From: Agrypnia vestita | Lineage: Eukaryota; Arthropoda; Insecta; Trichoptera; Phryganeidae | Direction: 5' to 3' | DNA length: 64,000 nt | NCBI GenBank assembly: GCA_016648135.1 | Contig: JADDOH010002261.1 | Span: 186,001 to 250,000, forward strand | Shown: one piece after another, positions 22,155-34,190 of the stretch | Layout of the letters: every line of letters begins with the position of its first letter | Numbering within the stretch: the first letter of the stretch is position 1 | Translations under genes and position numbers: made by a program | Notes under the pieces: generated by a model | Seen by the model: only the letters and a program-made list of their open reading frames with translations | Told to the model about the DNA's origin: nothing | Database searches by the model: none

Positions 22155-25100
22155 TTTTATAGCAATCAGGGAAATAATATGCTACACAATTCATTTCTAT
22201 AGGTTAAGAAATTAGAACACTGTGTAAAATATATTTAAGACATCTTAAACGTGAACAAGTTTTACGAGATATAAATCACTGCGCAAGTATAGAGTGAGTG
22301 GGTTCCAAGGTCAATGATGTCTGTGACGTGAAATGCAAAGATTCTTTGAATTTGGTTTATAGTAAGGTTCATAGATTTATAGATTATTAAATTTTTACTT
22401 TTAAAGGGAGCCTGTGTCGTGAAGAATTTACCGTTACCTACTTGTTAATGTTGTAGTAATTAATCATTCTAGACATGGGAGAGAAATAATCTAGATTGAT
22501 ATAGTTAAACTTGGTGTGAAATGAGCTTGGAGATCTAATTCATCTGACTGGAACAATTGAGGGGGTATTTAAACGATTATATTTTAACATATATCGTATT
22601 CTTCTTCCAGCGCTTCTCTTTTTAACATAAGCCATCATGTGAGTGAACATTATTTTAAGATAAATTATAGATGTCTCACAGAGATGAGGTATTGACGTAT
22701 TTTTTGGACGTTTACACGGCTAACGACCTGTCATCATTTAATGATATGGAAGAATCTCAATACACATAAAAATAATATTTATAAGTCCCATTGCCAGGGC
22801 ACATCTTTATCGACAGTCCTAGGTGTTTTAGAACTTGTATAATTTTTATTTTAAATTAACATATTTTTTTACAATCATGGATATAAATACCACTGAGAGA
22901 TATGACTCCCAATGGCATTTATATCTATGACCATGTCCATGATATTATATATGACTTTATAAGTAAAGTCACATATAAATAGCGGATTTAAGTCAGGTCG
23001 GTCATCTTCTCACAGTGATGTATCGAAGTCTCAGTTAAGTAAAAATACTATTAACGCATAATCAATATCGGTTCAACCGTTCTCGAGTGTTAAGGAAACA
23101 CATAAACAGATATTACCTTTTATATATTAGAAATAAAACTATATCAGAAAAACAAGAATTTGAGGAGATCATTACTAGATACTTCAACGTTTGACTCGTC
23201 AAAACCAGTCAGAGTGAATCAGTCAACAGCAGTGAACAGAAAATTGTGGCCTTATATCCACTCGGTCCCCGCGCGAGCATCCAGGATTACAGATAGCTGT
23301 GGTGGTATGATTTGGAACATAAACATCCTAAACTTACGTGTCGGAGTAGAACCTAACACAAACATCGTTAAAGGAGCCACACACCAACGCACAAGCTGAA
23401 CGCCTACTGTATAGAACGTTCCGTATTGGATTCCATCGCAAAGATTCTTCACCTTTATAATTGTAAACTATAATAAAATAAATTGCCATCGATTTACTAA
23501 AGCGTTTCAGTTCAATTGCTTTGCACATCTCATTTAAAAAAAATATCATCACAAAAAAATGAGTGAGTTACAGTAGTCGCAAATTATATGTAGGTAACAT
23601 ATTTTCTCAGTAACGCTTCGTTCGTTTTTCTGTAACGCTCAGTAACGAGTCGGTAAAGACGTCTGTGGCTTTCCACGAACCGTGCATAAAGATGTTACAC
23701 ATCGAAAATTTCAAAACAATTTATTTATTCATACTCGCAGAGAAAACCTTAAAATCGCGTGAAAAACAAAAAAAAAGTGGTTTCGAACCAAAAAGATAGG
23801 CAAGTAGCATTAAGCATACAAACATCGCATAAAACAGCCTTGTGTTTGAAAATAATATTATAAAATATATGAACAGGTATTATTAAATCATTTCATTTAG
23901 GATAAAATTATTTTACAACCAATTTTTTTTGCCAGAATGAATAAAATAAATGTTGTTCATTGTTTTTATCGAACAGTTTTTTTCTAAACCAAAGTTATCT
24001 AGAGATTATATAAATCTAAATTCAACATAACCCTAATTTATCGAATTTGACATTTTCTTCTGACGCCTAATGCTAAAGTTGAATGTGCCGAATAAAATTA
24101 ATAATTTCAAAATCGGAACATTTTTTTATTCCTACTTCCTGTTACGCGTATTCGTTGTCGCTTTCACGACATTACTCCCATAAACCGAGCGTAAACATGT
24201 TGCACATCAATAACCATTGTAAGTACCGCGATATACGAGAATCCAATGTTAAATAAACCTTCTGATCTCACTAACTTACACAAAAATCCACAATCTACAG
24301 ACGGTATGCGTTAAATTACAATAATGAGTGAAATGAGCAATTTCTTCATTAGAAAGAAATACTACTTATCTTACAGAGCACATATTGCCAACAAGTACAC
24401 GTTCATCCCAGCCGTCACTTTTGTTACCTGACGAATATATACCGTGTTGCTGTGGCGCGGCGTCCAAAGTGTTGCCGTGAATAATGCCCATCTCCGTCGC
24501 AACCAACAAAAGGAACAAGCAAACAAGTCTACGTGATATTTTTTAACCGCGAATTTATTTTGTCGCCGAGTCAAAGGAGAACCCCTATTATTTATACACG
24601 AAGTATGGCAACCCTTAGCACCATTACTATTATTATATTCTCATAAAGAGTGGCTTGCAACCCCACCGCTTGTTGTAACTTTTTACGAGCTTTCGTCTTG
24701 TGAAACGGCCCCGCCCTACCGGGATCCCACGCGAGCAGAGGAGGTGGATTTTTTCTCCTCCGCGTAACAAAAGTCATCAGCGGTGTAATCGCGCGAAATG
24801 AGTCAGATTGTGGACGTGACCCGTGTGTCTTCTAACTGTTATGTTGCCCCATTAGTGCGCAACTTTGTTGCTTATTTCTTAAATATTGGGGATTTGCGAG
24901 CGTTGCGGTGGTTGCGTTGTTGTATTAAGCAGCTGGAGATGGCGGTAACATAAATATCAGAAATTTCATATTAACACGAGCTTGGGCTTTCGTCTCGTGC
25001 TTGCTGCAGGATGTGTTTAATTTAGTAAAATTTATGTGCCTATTAAATTTTACTTATTTATTTCTTAACAATCTTACTATATTAATATAAGGCGCAAGCG

Positions 25101-25705
25101 TCGACCTAAATTTCCGCAAATATAATTATACTATAATTAAAATAACTTAGTTTAAAGCCCTCTCGTTTAATAGGATCTGTCGTATATTTTGCTTTTTAAT
25201 TAATATGAAAAATGTAATGTCAGTTCTAATAACTGTTTATTAATAAATATTCTTTTCATTAACGGACTTGCCATTAAACGATCAGCTACATTGGTTGCGA
25301 CATAATGACTATCCGAACCAACTATTTTAAATAAATAAATAATATATTAAACTTCTTCAATAACAACAAAATAATATGATTAATTATTAATAATTTCGAA
25401 ACAACCAGCTTTCTATACTATTTATAAATTAATGAAATATATATTAAATAATAAAAATAAGGGTGATATTTAAAAAAATCGGGAATGTAAACATTAATTT
25501 GGAATGATTGCAATAATTTTTATACAGGTAAAACTTGTAGAAACTTTGATATTAGAAATGAAGAGCGGTTAAGATGTTTAAATAGCAATAAATATTTTGA
25601 ATTTGATAATTGTCTTTAGAAAAAAACCCTTTTTTTTACAAACATATCAAGAAATTTTACGTACGAATAAGAAAGAATGTCTGTAAATTGCAAATATAAT
25701 ATTAT
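22155..25705. other. AT-rich DNA with GC-rich islands at 24.4-24.96 kb
   Basis: No gene or shared repeat was recognised over about 3.5 kb. A GC-rich zone at 24405-24960 includes CGGCCCCGCCCTACCGGGA, a TGAGTCA AP-1-like site at 24799 and CCTCCTC/GAGGAGG inverted motifs. An imperfect inverted repeat lies at 22880-22985 (TATATGACTTTA paired with TAAAGTCACATATA). Confidence 0.35.
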
Positions 25706-25710
25706 AAACT

Positions 25711-26127
25711 AACTGTTCGTACCCGGCGTTGCACGGGTTAAGGAACAAGTTAAAAACAATGTTTCCATTTAAGGTTAACATAAGTTATTGTAACATAACT
25801 GTAATACTTGGGTATATGGTACCGCTTTTGTAGATATTAATGTTTTCTATAAAACTGTTGTACATCACTTTGCTCTATTGTCAATAATTTCCGCAGCGTA
25901 CGCGATATAAGTTTTTTTTTGTATTTTTTTCTCACGTTGGGTTACATTATCGAATTTTCATACGGATCCCTAATATTTTTTTAAAGATTCTATAGCCTAT
26001 GTTCATCAGGGATAATGTAGGATTCTAAATGTGAAAGAATTTTTCATATCGGTCCAGTAGTTTCGGATCCTATTCAATGCAAACAAACAATCAAATCTTT
26101 CCTCTTTATAATATTAGTATAGATAAC
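25711..26127 (+). repeat. Dispersed lepidopteran-type repeat, near full length
   Basis: The element begins ACTGTTCGTACCCGGCGTTG and ends CTTTATAATATTAGTATAGA, preceded by GGTCCAGTAGTTTCGGA. This start and end pair is one I recognise as very common in lepidopteran introns and intergenic DNA. It has no coding capacity. The start also occurs twice in reverse near 1.2-1.5 kb. I do not assign it to Helitrons or to LINE/SINE types. Confidence 0.65.
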
Positions 26128-29100
26128 TAAATCTTTTTTGCATACAGTTCCCCTTTGAATTTGTTTTCACATAATTTGTTGATTAGTGATACTTAATTTT
26201 TTAAAATGTTTATAGCATCAACTTTGTGGTCAGACATTTTAACAAAATGTTATTTATGTAAGTATATAACCACTAAAAATTACTATTTTGTCTACCGGTT
26301 TAGCACTGGTGTATAATGATATTAACACTAGCATTAAATATCACATTACATCACAATCATAGTATTATTTGCACACCAACAACTTCACAAAATACTCTTC
26401 GCATGCGTGTTACTTTAACTAAAGGCCAACATGCATATTAATTAATTAGTTATTCAAATCTAATATATTTATTTTTGTTATTATGTAAACATCATTTTTT
26501 TATTTTTAGTATACGTTGTATCCTGATGAAGGGACCACTGACCCCGAAATATGTAGAAAATTTAATAAATAGGTTTTATGCGAAGTTTTTTTTTATTAAT
26601 CAATCAAACTTATGCAATTAACACTGTAAGTTAACGAACAGTGCTCAGAGTCAGATTTGGTTAGACGGGCATATCTTATTCGAACTGCAAGCTATGAAGT
26701 TTCCAAGATCCTGAATCATTTGTATGTATGCATGCTAGTATCGTCTTCATTGCTTTACACATCCGGTAATATTCTCCGTTTGGCACATTTCTCTAATGCG
26801 GAAGTTTCCTCTTCTATGTCTGTAGAGTCTTTCCAGTGATTCTCTAAGAGGTTTTTGTTTCCAGGTTTCTCATCATCATAATATGCCAAGAAAGGACTTA
26901 CGAACATCTTACGCACATCTTTTTATTTATATACATTGTCTCATGTTTTTTCTGTTATATGACATTTCTTTTAGTGGTAATTTTTCATAATTTTTTGTTT
27001 ATTCCCTGTTCTATTTTATTTATTATTTATAAGTTTTAAAAAAAACAAGGCACTTTCAGAAAGGGTGAAATTAAGGGTGATGTTTTCAAGTAAAACATCA
27101 TTCAACGTTTAATTTGGTCCATTCTAAATCATACAAACAAATCTCAGACATAAAAGTACAATCAGTTTTAACTGAATCCCTTAATATTTAACAGCACTTA
27201 TAACTTATACACTTAGGTACATATTTATCAGAAAAACCGGAAAAATAACATTTCAGAAAATTCCAAATTTTATATATTTTTATATCACGCTTATTAGTCT
27301 GCTTTCTGTTACGAAAATATTAAATTGCCTAAAGTAAATCACTTAATTATTTCTGATTCAAAAGTATTTTTACAGAGTGTGGAGGAATTCTTTTTATGAT
27401 ATTTGAAAATTTTAACATTTGATATTTTAACATTAAGTATGCCTCATTGTTTGTGAGCAGTAGTAAAGAGGCGTCAATAAAAAATCTACTGCAGGTTTCT
27501 TATGTAAAACTATGTTTATATAATTAACAAGGATACACTTTGTTTTAACCATTCATTTGTTGAAATATTAGCCAGTGGAGTTCTAAATCAGGATACAATG
27601 TATGCTAAAAATTAAAAATCAAAGAATATACCTTCACAAAGGAAAAAAAAAAACATATTTTGAAACATCTTGATATTTCAATAAATTAGTGGTTTATACA
27701 AAGAGTATTCTTGTTAATTATATAAACCACAGAGTCCTTTTGCAGTTATTGAAGAAGTTTAAAATATGGTACTTCTCCCACACCATTTAATATTTTGATC
27801 TATTAATTTCAAACACGCATGATTCTAGCGCACCCGTCTTAGTTTATCGCACTTCCACAGTATTTCGTTTGCTTTCATTTGACACATTTAAATAACTCGC
27901 TGTCATATCAAGTAACGAAGTTAACAACTCAGAAACACTAAAGAATTATAGCAATCAATTAAATAAACTTTCTTGTCAATATAACTATGAAAAGGCGTTA
28001 AAAATCTGAAAGCTTTAAACAGATAAACGTCGTTAAAGCAGTTTTTTAACGTTCCTTAGGAGAGTAATTTTTTCTGGTAGGTAGGGAACTTAGGAAAACA
28101 TTCGTTACACTAAAAACTTAGCGTCGTTAGGGATAAGTCGTTAGGGATCGTAGCGAACGACACGTTTTTCACGAAATTTATACAGGGCGAGGGAATAGAG
28201 AATTGAGCAATGGGTTTTTTGCCAGATGTAAAAATAATTAATTGTTTATTCTGAGGTGCTATCGGGTTTTCCGCGAACGGGAGCTTATTTGAGCGTGAAA
28301 CTTTTGTTTTTCCCACTTTATGCAAACGCGAGGAAAATATTAAAAAAGCGTCGGATAGAGCGGAAGAAAAGCGAGAATGTTATTTTAACCAGATTAATAA
28401 AGGAATATTTGTTTTGTTTATGCGCTCCGTGTGCTCACAGAACAAATACTAAAGGAATTTGGAACAAATATAAAATTAAATTCTTATACATCCATAGAAA
28501 GTGTTTACCCTTCCAAAGATTAGCATTTAGTATTTATTTTATTAGAAATGTAATCGTTATTTATACGAATTCCTAAATTTATTTGTAAAAAAATATTAAA
28601 GGCATATTTTGAATAATTTTACAGCCGTTTATAAATTTTACATATTTTTTATATTTAGCGTTTTATATACTTTATATAAAACGACACAAAATTGTGATAA
28701 AAAATTGACTTTAAATTTAATACTAGACAATAAAGTATTATAACCTCTCATCATATAACTAGTCATATCATATAACTAAATATACACCATAGATGGATTT
28801 TAAAAATCGTTATGCAATACGGTATTTGAAAATATAAATTCACAAAAAATACCGATTTGGATACGTTATAAAATATGTGTTAATAATTTTACACACGAAT
28901 GATATTTTATAAAATATATATTAACCACCTCTTGATATAAATAAATGTGTATATAATTTTCAAGTGCTTTTTTTCTTAACCATGCATACTTACCCAAAAA
29001 AATAACGACGAACAAAGATGAAGCCTTATATTAATGTAGTTGAAGGGTAAAATGGCGAAATTTTCTATATTACAAAGGTTGTCTATCTTCCACTTTCATA

Positions 29101-29325
29101 CAGTCTCATTTTTTCATGAAGATGTTGGTTTTAAAATATATGATATACCAGTACGTTTCCAAACCCAACAATTCGTTTTCATAATTTATACCATTTGATC
29201 GTGCCAGACTTTAACACGTAAGATAACGAGCCGTCCACAGATGAGGTTATCTTGGAAATTTGTCTCAATGATGCATCTAGAAATTTGTGTCAAGGGTTGT
29301 TAAAAAATCAATAATACATAGTCAA
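26128..29325. other. AT-rich DNA, no gene seen
   Basis: A motif CCTGATGAAGGGACCACTG at 26520 (followed by CCGAAATATG) resembles one seen in reverse at 52.3 kb. A perfect 11-nt-arm hairpin (CGTTTTATATA) is at 28659-28683. A GC-richer block at 28090-28400 holds a 106-codon open frame with no known motif. Otherwise the sequence is plain AT-rich DNA. Confidence 0.4.
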
Positions 29326-29330
29326 ATATA

Positions 29331-29730
29331 CAGGGTGTAACAAAACTGGTCCACAATACTTTACAGGTGGATTCCTGCCTTGATTATAAGTCGAAAACGT
29401 TCAAGCAACCATGACCTAAGATCAATAGTTATGGAGTTATGCAATATCAAAGATTACATTTTTTCAATATTTCTGACTTATTTTTTACAAAACGTTGAAG
29501 TATCATTACAGTAACTTATATCGAATACGAATAATTCATCCGTTTCAATAAAAGTTAAATAAAATAATAAGAACCCTCAAAAAATTCCAATTGGAATTGG
29601 AAGGTTTTTATCATTTTATTTGACTTGTATTAGAGGGAATGAATTTGATGTCACATATCTCCTTAACTATTGATATTAGACCATAGTTGCTTTAGTCATT
29701 TCACTAGCACGAGTACGTGCGTCACAATTG
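29331..29730. mobile_element. Long-TIR CAGGGTG element (copy 1), right end lost
   Basis: The left end CAGGGTGTAACAAAACTGG follows a TA. The block AAGATCAATAGTTATGGAG at about 29425 is repeated in inverse near 29675 (CCTTAACTATTGATATTAG), so the element has long terminal inverted repeats. The outer part of the right arm, with its own CACCCTG end, is not seen before a mariner begins at 29733. The interior has no ORF. A fuller copy lies at 45586-46098. Confidence 0.6.
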
Positions 29731-29925
29731 TACGAGGGGGTACCCAAAAAAAACCGAACTGATGTTGTGGTGGGTCAAGTTTTTGTAGTAACGCGTTCTG
29801 CCGCTAGGAGCGTATAGAGCCGTCATTCCCGAGTCAGTAAGCCAAACATCATTGCTAAATAAGGTTCCGTTCGGTTTGTGTGAATTTTTTAGTGACAGTT
29901 GTATTGTGTGCTCGTCGTTTTTCTA

Positions 29926-30580
29926 ATGGCTGATTCTCGTTAACAGCGCGCGGCCGTAAATCGTTTGTTTTTTCGATGTGAGAGGAGTCATCCATTTAGA
30001 GTTTCTTCCACAGGGTCAGAGAGTTAACCAGGCTTCCCACCTGGAAGGTTTGAAAAGATTACGCAACAGATTGCGGCGGAAGAGGCCTGATTTGTGGCAA
30101 TCGGGCGATTGGTTTTTCAAGGGCAGTCGGGCGATTGGTTTTTCAAGGGCAGTCGGGCGATTGGTTTTTCAAGGGCAGTCGGGCGATTGGTTTTTCAAGG
30201 GCAGTCGGGCGATTGGTTTTTCAAGGGCAGTCGGGCGATTGGTTTTTCAAGGGCAGTCGGGCGATTGGTTTTTCCACCACGATAACGCCCCTGCTCACAC
30301 AGCCGTCTGCGCGCCGATTTTTGACCAAAAATGGCATGAACTCTGTGCCTTACTTACCCGACCTTGCTCCTGCGACTTTTTTTTATTTCTCCGAATGAAA
30401 AGAGACATGAAAGGAAAGCGTTTTTCCGACATTATTGAATTGAAGAAAAAACGACGGAGGCGCTGTCGAGCATCAGAGAAGACGAATATAAAAAATGTTT
30501 TGAGCAATGGAATAAAATATTGGACAAGTGTATTAGTGCCGGTGGAGAGTACTTTGAAGGGAATTGAAGGTTTTATGTTT
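29926..30580 (+). pseudogene. Mariner transposase, deleted and frameshifted
   Basis: A start at 29926 (MADSR, then a stop) is followed by a short N-terminal remnant. The sequence then jumps to RGVIHLEFLPQGQRVNQ and KRPDLWQSGDWFF, so most of the DNA-binding domain and the first catalytic aspartate are missing. The HHDNAPAHTA motif carrying the second aspartate is intact at about 30275. Downstream, PDLAP and CDFFLFLRMKRDMKGKRF lie in different frames, so the third aspartate sits beyond a frameshift. Later pieces (SSIREDEY, then YFEG-like) need further shifts. A 26-bp array is inserted between SGDWFF and HHDN. The protein cannot be active. Confidence 0.85.
30101..30274 (+). repeat. 26-bp minisatellite inside mariner transposase
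   Basis: The unit TCGGGCGATTGGTTTTTC plus AAGGGCAG begins at 30101, 30127, 30153, 30179, 30205 and 30231, six full identical copies. A partial seventh (18 bp) leads into the HHDN codons. Because 6 x 26 = 156 is divisible by three, the frame before and after the array is the same. The array reads through in all three forward frames with a 26-residue period (QSGDWFFKGSRAIGF...). Identity of units indicates recent expansion. Confidence 0.95.
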
Positions 30581-30640
30581 AAAAATCAAACATATAAATT
30601 TAAAAAAAATAAGTTCGGTTTCTTTTGGGTACCCGTAGTA

Positions 30641-30995
30641 TGGTACCCAGATTTACAAATACTATACTAAACGCACGAACTGATACGTCAAGACCTATCA
30701 GGTGCGTTTTAATAAAGTTGTATTTTTAAAGATTGAAAACTTTACCCCACATTATCGATACTGATTCACAGAACATAATCAATATATATATATGAATCTA
30801 TTTCATATATTTTCATCGCTATTTTTAATATGACAAATACCTATCTATTCGAGAAAATACAATTATAAAAGCGTCATGCGAGATATCTTATTTATCCGAA
30901 AAATTAGTATTTACTTTGAGAATTGAAATTCTTACTAATTATTTAATCAAAAGCACTGTAGATATAGGTATAACATGTTTTTTAAAGTTGTTATA
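30641..30995. other. AT-rich DNA, nothing recognised
   Basis: Short unique-looking stretch between the mariner and a LINE end, with a small AT run at 30782-30792. Confidence 0.4.
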
Positions 30996-30999
30996 TTCT

Positions 31000-31255
31000 T
31001 CTTCTTTTTTTAGTGTTTGTCCGGTTGTTGAACGTTAGCGATAATGTTATGACGGCGGTTATAATTTTGTTAGCAGCAGCTCGAAATAGTTGGACAGCGG
31101 ATTTTTCGAACCATTGCCTACCTTCAACCAGGACCTCTTCTGCTTGCAATTTTGCCTGGGATGATGAAATGCAGGATGTGGTTCTCTTCTTCTCTTCTTC
31201 TTTCTTCTTCTCTGGATGTCTCATGATATGGCCAAAATATTGTTATTTCTGATTT
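31000..31255 (-). pseudogene. LINE C-terminal fragment (YFGHIMRHPEK family)
   Basis: On the minus strand the sequence reads YFGHIMRHPEK, then after a decayed glutamate/lysine stretch, EGRQWFEKSAVQLFRAAANK. This pattern (GH.MRHPE ... QWF..S...LFR.A.NK) is the C-terminal end of a non-LTR polymerase family very common in Lepidoptera. The stretch between, normally a glycine/arginine-rich segment, has been replaced by CTT-repeat-derived codons (31180-31212). There is no catalytic domain. It is a 5'-truncated relic, unrelated in sequence to families 1 and 2 here. Confidence 0.75.
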
Positions 31256-31920
31256 TTGATGAAGGAGTTTCCATTTTTTAAATACCTACATTAATTATAA
31301 AAATTTAAACAAAAATGTGAAAGAATATTTAGAATTATCTTTACAAATGAAAAATTTGTGGAACTTAAAATTTGCGAAAAATAATTTCGTTTCTTGCGAT
31401 GGTCCATCGTGTGACGTCACTTGACCTGGACGATTGTGGCTCGTAGTGGTGCGACGATATCGACTAGGTCAAATGACGTCACAGGCGGCAGAGGCCCCAG
31501 CCGTGCCGCGCTAAAATACGTAACTTAAATAATCTATTTCTCAGATTTATTGACAGATTACAATTTTTTATATAGTATTATCGACATCATGAAACTTTGC
31601 GCATTTTCCTTTCTCATCCGGATCATTACATAGTCATTTGTAACCCTATCAATCCAGATTATTTTTAGTAGCCGTATGTAGATCTAGATATTAAATGTCA
31701 CTTCAGCATTATTACAGTGAGTGGTTATGGTTCTATTCCATAAAAAAGTACAGTGAAAACACAGCGTCGTAATTTAAGTTAGTTCTCTTTCTTATTCGCA
31801 AATTTAAGTTAGATCACGGCTACATAATACCTTTTTCATACGAAAGAATGCATATTTGCTTGCTCTATATGACATTTAATAACCATACCAGTTTTAATAA
31901 GTGTTATTCTATCTTTGTAA
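31256..31920. other. AT-rich DNA with GC patch at 31380-31520
   Basis: The patch holds repeated TGACGTCA-like sites (GTGACGTCACTT near 31411 and ATGACGTCACAG near 31474), matching the palindromic CRE consensus. No gene was identified nearby. The rest shows nothing. Confidence 0.35.
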
Positions 31921-31923
31921 AGA

Positions 31924-32048
31924 GCCCGAATTCAGAGTCAATACTTAGATAATTTATTGGTTAAGGTACGCCTTAAAAGTCATATTTTGTACTAAAAATT
32001 GCGTACCTTAAAATTTAAATCATCCATGTATTGACTTTGAATTCGGGC
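31924..32048. mobile_element. 125-bp palindromic element (foldback MITE candidate)
   Basis: GCCCGAATTCAGAGTCAATA at the left is mirrored by TATTGACTTTGAATTCGGGC at the right. The pairing continues inward to TTAAGGTACGC (left) and GCGTACCTTAA (right), so arms reach about 50 bases with roughly three quarters identity and a short centre. There is no ORF. No clear target duplication was found. I infer a miniature inverted-repeat element or a hairpin transcript. Confidence 0.65.
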
Positions 32049-32049
32049 C

Positions 32050-33590
32050 TAGGTCTCCCACGTTGTTATGGGGTAAGATATTCTCAGGTATATATTTTGT
32101 AAACAGCACGATCCTGTAAGGAACATGTTTATATTAATTAAATTGTAATTTACCTTAATTGTATTGCTTTACATTTACACACCTACTATATTTTATATTG
32201 CCGCATGTAGGGGTTTGCTCATTTGCTTAATTATGCTATTACCGTAGATTCGCGAATAAATCTCGAACCATCCCCTACCCCTTTACATGAAGATACGGAG
32301 TTGTAATCCTCTAACCAATTTCTTTATCACTCCAATTCTACATGGTGCGTAATGTTAAATGTTTGTTCCCATTACGCATTATGGTAACAATAATAAAGTA
32401 ATTTAACCTTATCAGTTACAGTTAGATTTTCTATTGTATTATTTAAAAAGAATGTAAATTTCTAAACATTTTTTATGTGTTGAAAACCGAAAATTTATTG
32501 TAAAATGTTTAAAACCGTTGAAATAAATAAATATGTACGTTAATTTATTGTGTAAATTTTCAATTTCTTAATTTGTATGTTTTGACGATATATTCTATCA
32601 ATTTACTATGTAACAAATGCAGATTTCGATATAAATACTACCTAAGAAAATATCATGGCGCAACATTTGGAAAAATTATCTTCGATCATGTGCAGGAGAC
32701 CTCAAATTGTAATATATAAATTGTTTTAAAATAGCGGCTGTTTAAAAAGTTCTAGAAAAAAAGGAAAGAAAAATGTAATTTTTTACATTATAGAATACAC
32801 CATCATACTTTTTTAATAATAGACCTACAGAAGAGTAAAGACATATTTTCACATACAGATAGAATCTACCGAGTCCTTCAGCCACTGCGGGAGGGAATTT
32901 TATATTTAATATTTTGACCCTTAGTAAGAGACGTTTTGACGCTGAATAGTTATAGGAGCATTTCCCTTTGGGAGACATTATTAAAAAGTTAATTAGATGT
33001 TTGAAAACATAGATAGGTACCTACCTACTTGAAACATTTCATAAAATTTTAATCTTCTCACAAAAATGTCTTTTTCAAATTCTAATAAGACGTCAATCCA
33101 CAAAGTTTCTTCATTACCAAGTGATGATGTCTCCTTTATCGTGGATATTGGTCCACGGAAGATGTTCGCAACTTCACGCCTTCGCGGGGATCATTATCAC
33201 CCCCCGCGCAGTTCATCACGGACTTATCCCCTTATCAGCCACCCCCGGAGGTGGCCGAGGGAAGGGAGCTAAGCCTCTCAGGATTTGGGGCGCACTCATT
33301 TCTTAAACCGGAGGAGCCACGCGGCGAGGACTATGAGGAGAACCTAGACACTATGAAAGGGATCAATTAGGAGTAAACAAAGCTCTGCGCTTTAGACCAG
33401 AATTTGGAAATATTGCTGTTTATCAAAAACGGCAATGTTATTGCTATCTAATAATAAAACAAAAAAATATAAGTAGGGAATCCATAAGAAAAATTATGAC
33501 ATTTAATAGGACGTGTTCTATTATAATGTTTACATAATATAAATAATATATATATATATATATATATATATCCGCCATTTCTAATTATTA
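32050..33590. other. AT-rich DNA with GC patch and an AT dinucleotide run
   Basis: No gene was recognised. A GC-rich patch at 33150-33330 (GGATCATTATCACCCCCCGC, CCCCGGAGGTGGCCGAGGG) resembles retrotransposon debris but matches nothing I can name. A TA dinucleotide run lies at 33546-33571. Confidence 0.35.
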
Positions 33591-33594
33591 TAAC

Positions 33595-33715
33595 GAAGCA
33601 CATCACAAAAACACCCAGGAAGGAGAAAATCACACAAATAAAATGTGATCTTACCGTGAATTAAACAAGGAACACTCGGTCTTGTTATGAGAAGCCAGTG
33701 CCATGCCCACTGGAC
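33595..33715 (-). repeat. tRNA-derived SINE, family C (copy 1)
   Basis: Read on the minus strand, GTCCAGTGGGCATGGCACTGG is the A-box side. ACACCCAGG and ATCACA blocks further on match the family-C copy at 60.84 kb. The B-box is degenerate. The tail merges with AT-rich sequence. Confidence 0.5.
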
Positions 33716-33974
33716 AAAGATGGCTGCCAATATAATATAATATTGTACTTTCTTATTCATTTTCTTTGTTTCGCAATTATTGCACAATAGTATCTGTTTT
33801 CATAAATTATAAAAATAAAATACAATGAACTTTATTTTTACTACATATTATTTAACACAAAATTATTTTGCTCTTTTTGAAGAAGAATCTGTTTTGTTTA
33901 CTTCTTGAGCCAGATATTTAATTTGCATTAAAAAAGTAATCACACTTAATTGCATGAATTTAAACATGGGTATT

Positions 33975-34190
33975 ATGCCTCTCAAATAACAAGCAATATT
34001 GACAAAACGTGGTGAAGTAAACAGTTCAAAAGATGAAGCAAGTAAGGAAGTTCTACTAATATTAAAAAGCAATGAATTGAAAACTTTAATGGAAGAAAAA
34101 CGCCAAAAACAATCAAAATTGATTAAAAAAAGAGGACTCATCTTGCTTCATGACAACTTCCACTTTTACAAGCATCTCCACAACTAATAT
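33975..34190 (+). other. Open lysine-rich frame ending in a mariner-like motif
   Basis: A 62-codon frame (33999-34184) has coherent charged composition (DEASKEVLLILKSNELK, EEKRQKQSKLIKKRG) and then LILLHDN, which resembles the LLHDNARPH box around the second catalytic aspartate of mariner-like transposases. The residues after HDN do not fit that family. It may be a mutated transposase fragment or a chance frame. No terminal repeats were found. Confidence 0.25.

Larger units (their letters stand above)
29733..30638 (+). mobile_element. Mariner element, internally deleted
   Basis: The left end CGAGGGGGTACCCAAAA... and the right end ...TTTTGGGTACCCGTAG form inverted repeats of about 28 bases, both running into GAAACCGAAC-type sequence. 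TA flanks both sides (29731-29732 and 30639-30640), the TA duplication of the Tc1/mariner superfamily. At about 906 bp it is shorter than the usual 1.3 kb because the middle of the transposase gene is deleted, despite a 156-bp array being added. The transposase remnant is described separately. Confidence 0.85.

Noticed and set aside
26520..26560. CCTGATGAAG...CCGAAATATG motif, echoed in reverse near 52.28 kb
   Set aside because: Suggestive of a shared transposon segment, but too short and diverged to define a feature.
28256..28576. 106-codon plus-strand open frame
   Set aside because: No known motif, basic and hydrophobic mixture typical of AT-rich chance frames, and no splice or promoter support.
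30101..30274. CRISPR-like regular repeat
   Set aside because: The 26-bp units are directly tandem with no spacers and lie in a mariner gene; the genome is eukaryotic.
33546..33571. TA dinucleotide run
   Set aside because: Simple microsatellite; similar runs at 49.16 and 49.30 kb. Ordinary in AT-rich DNA.
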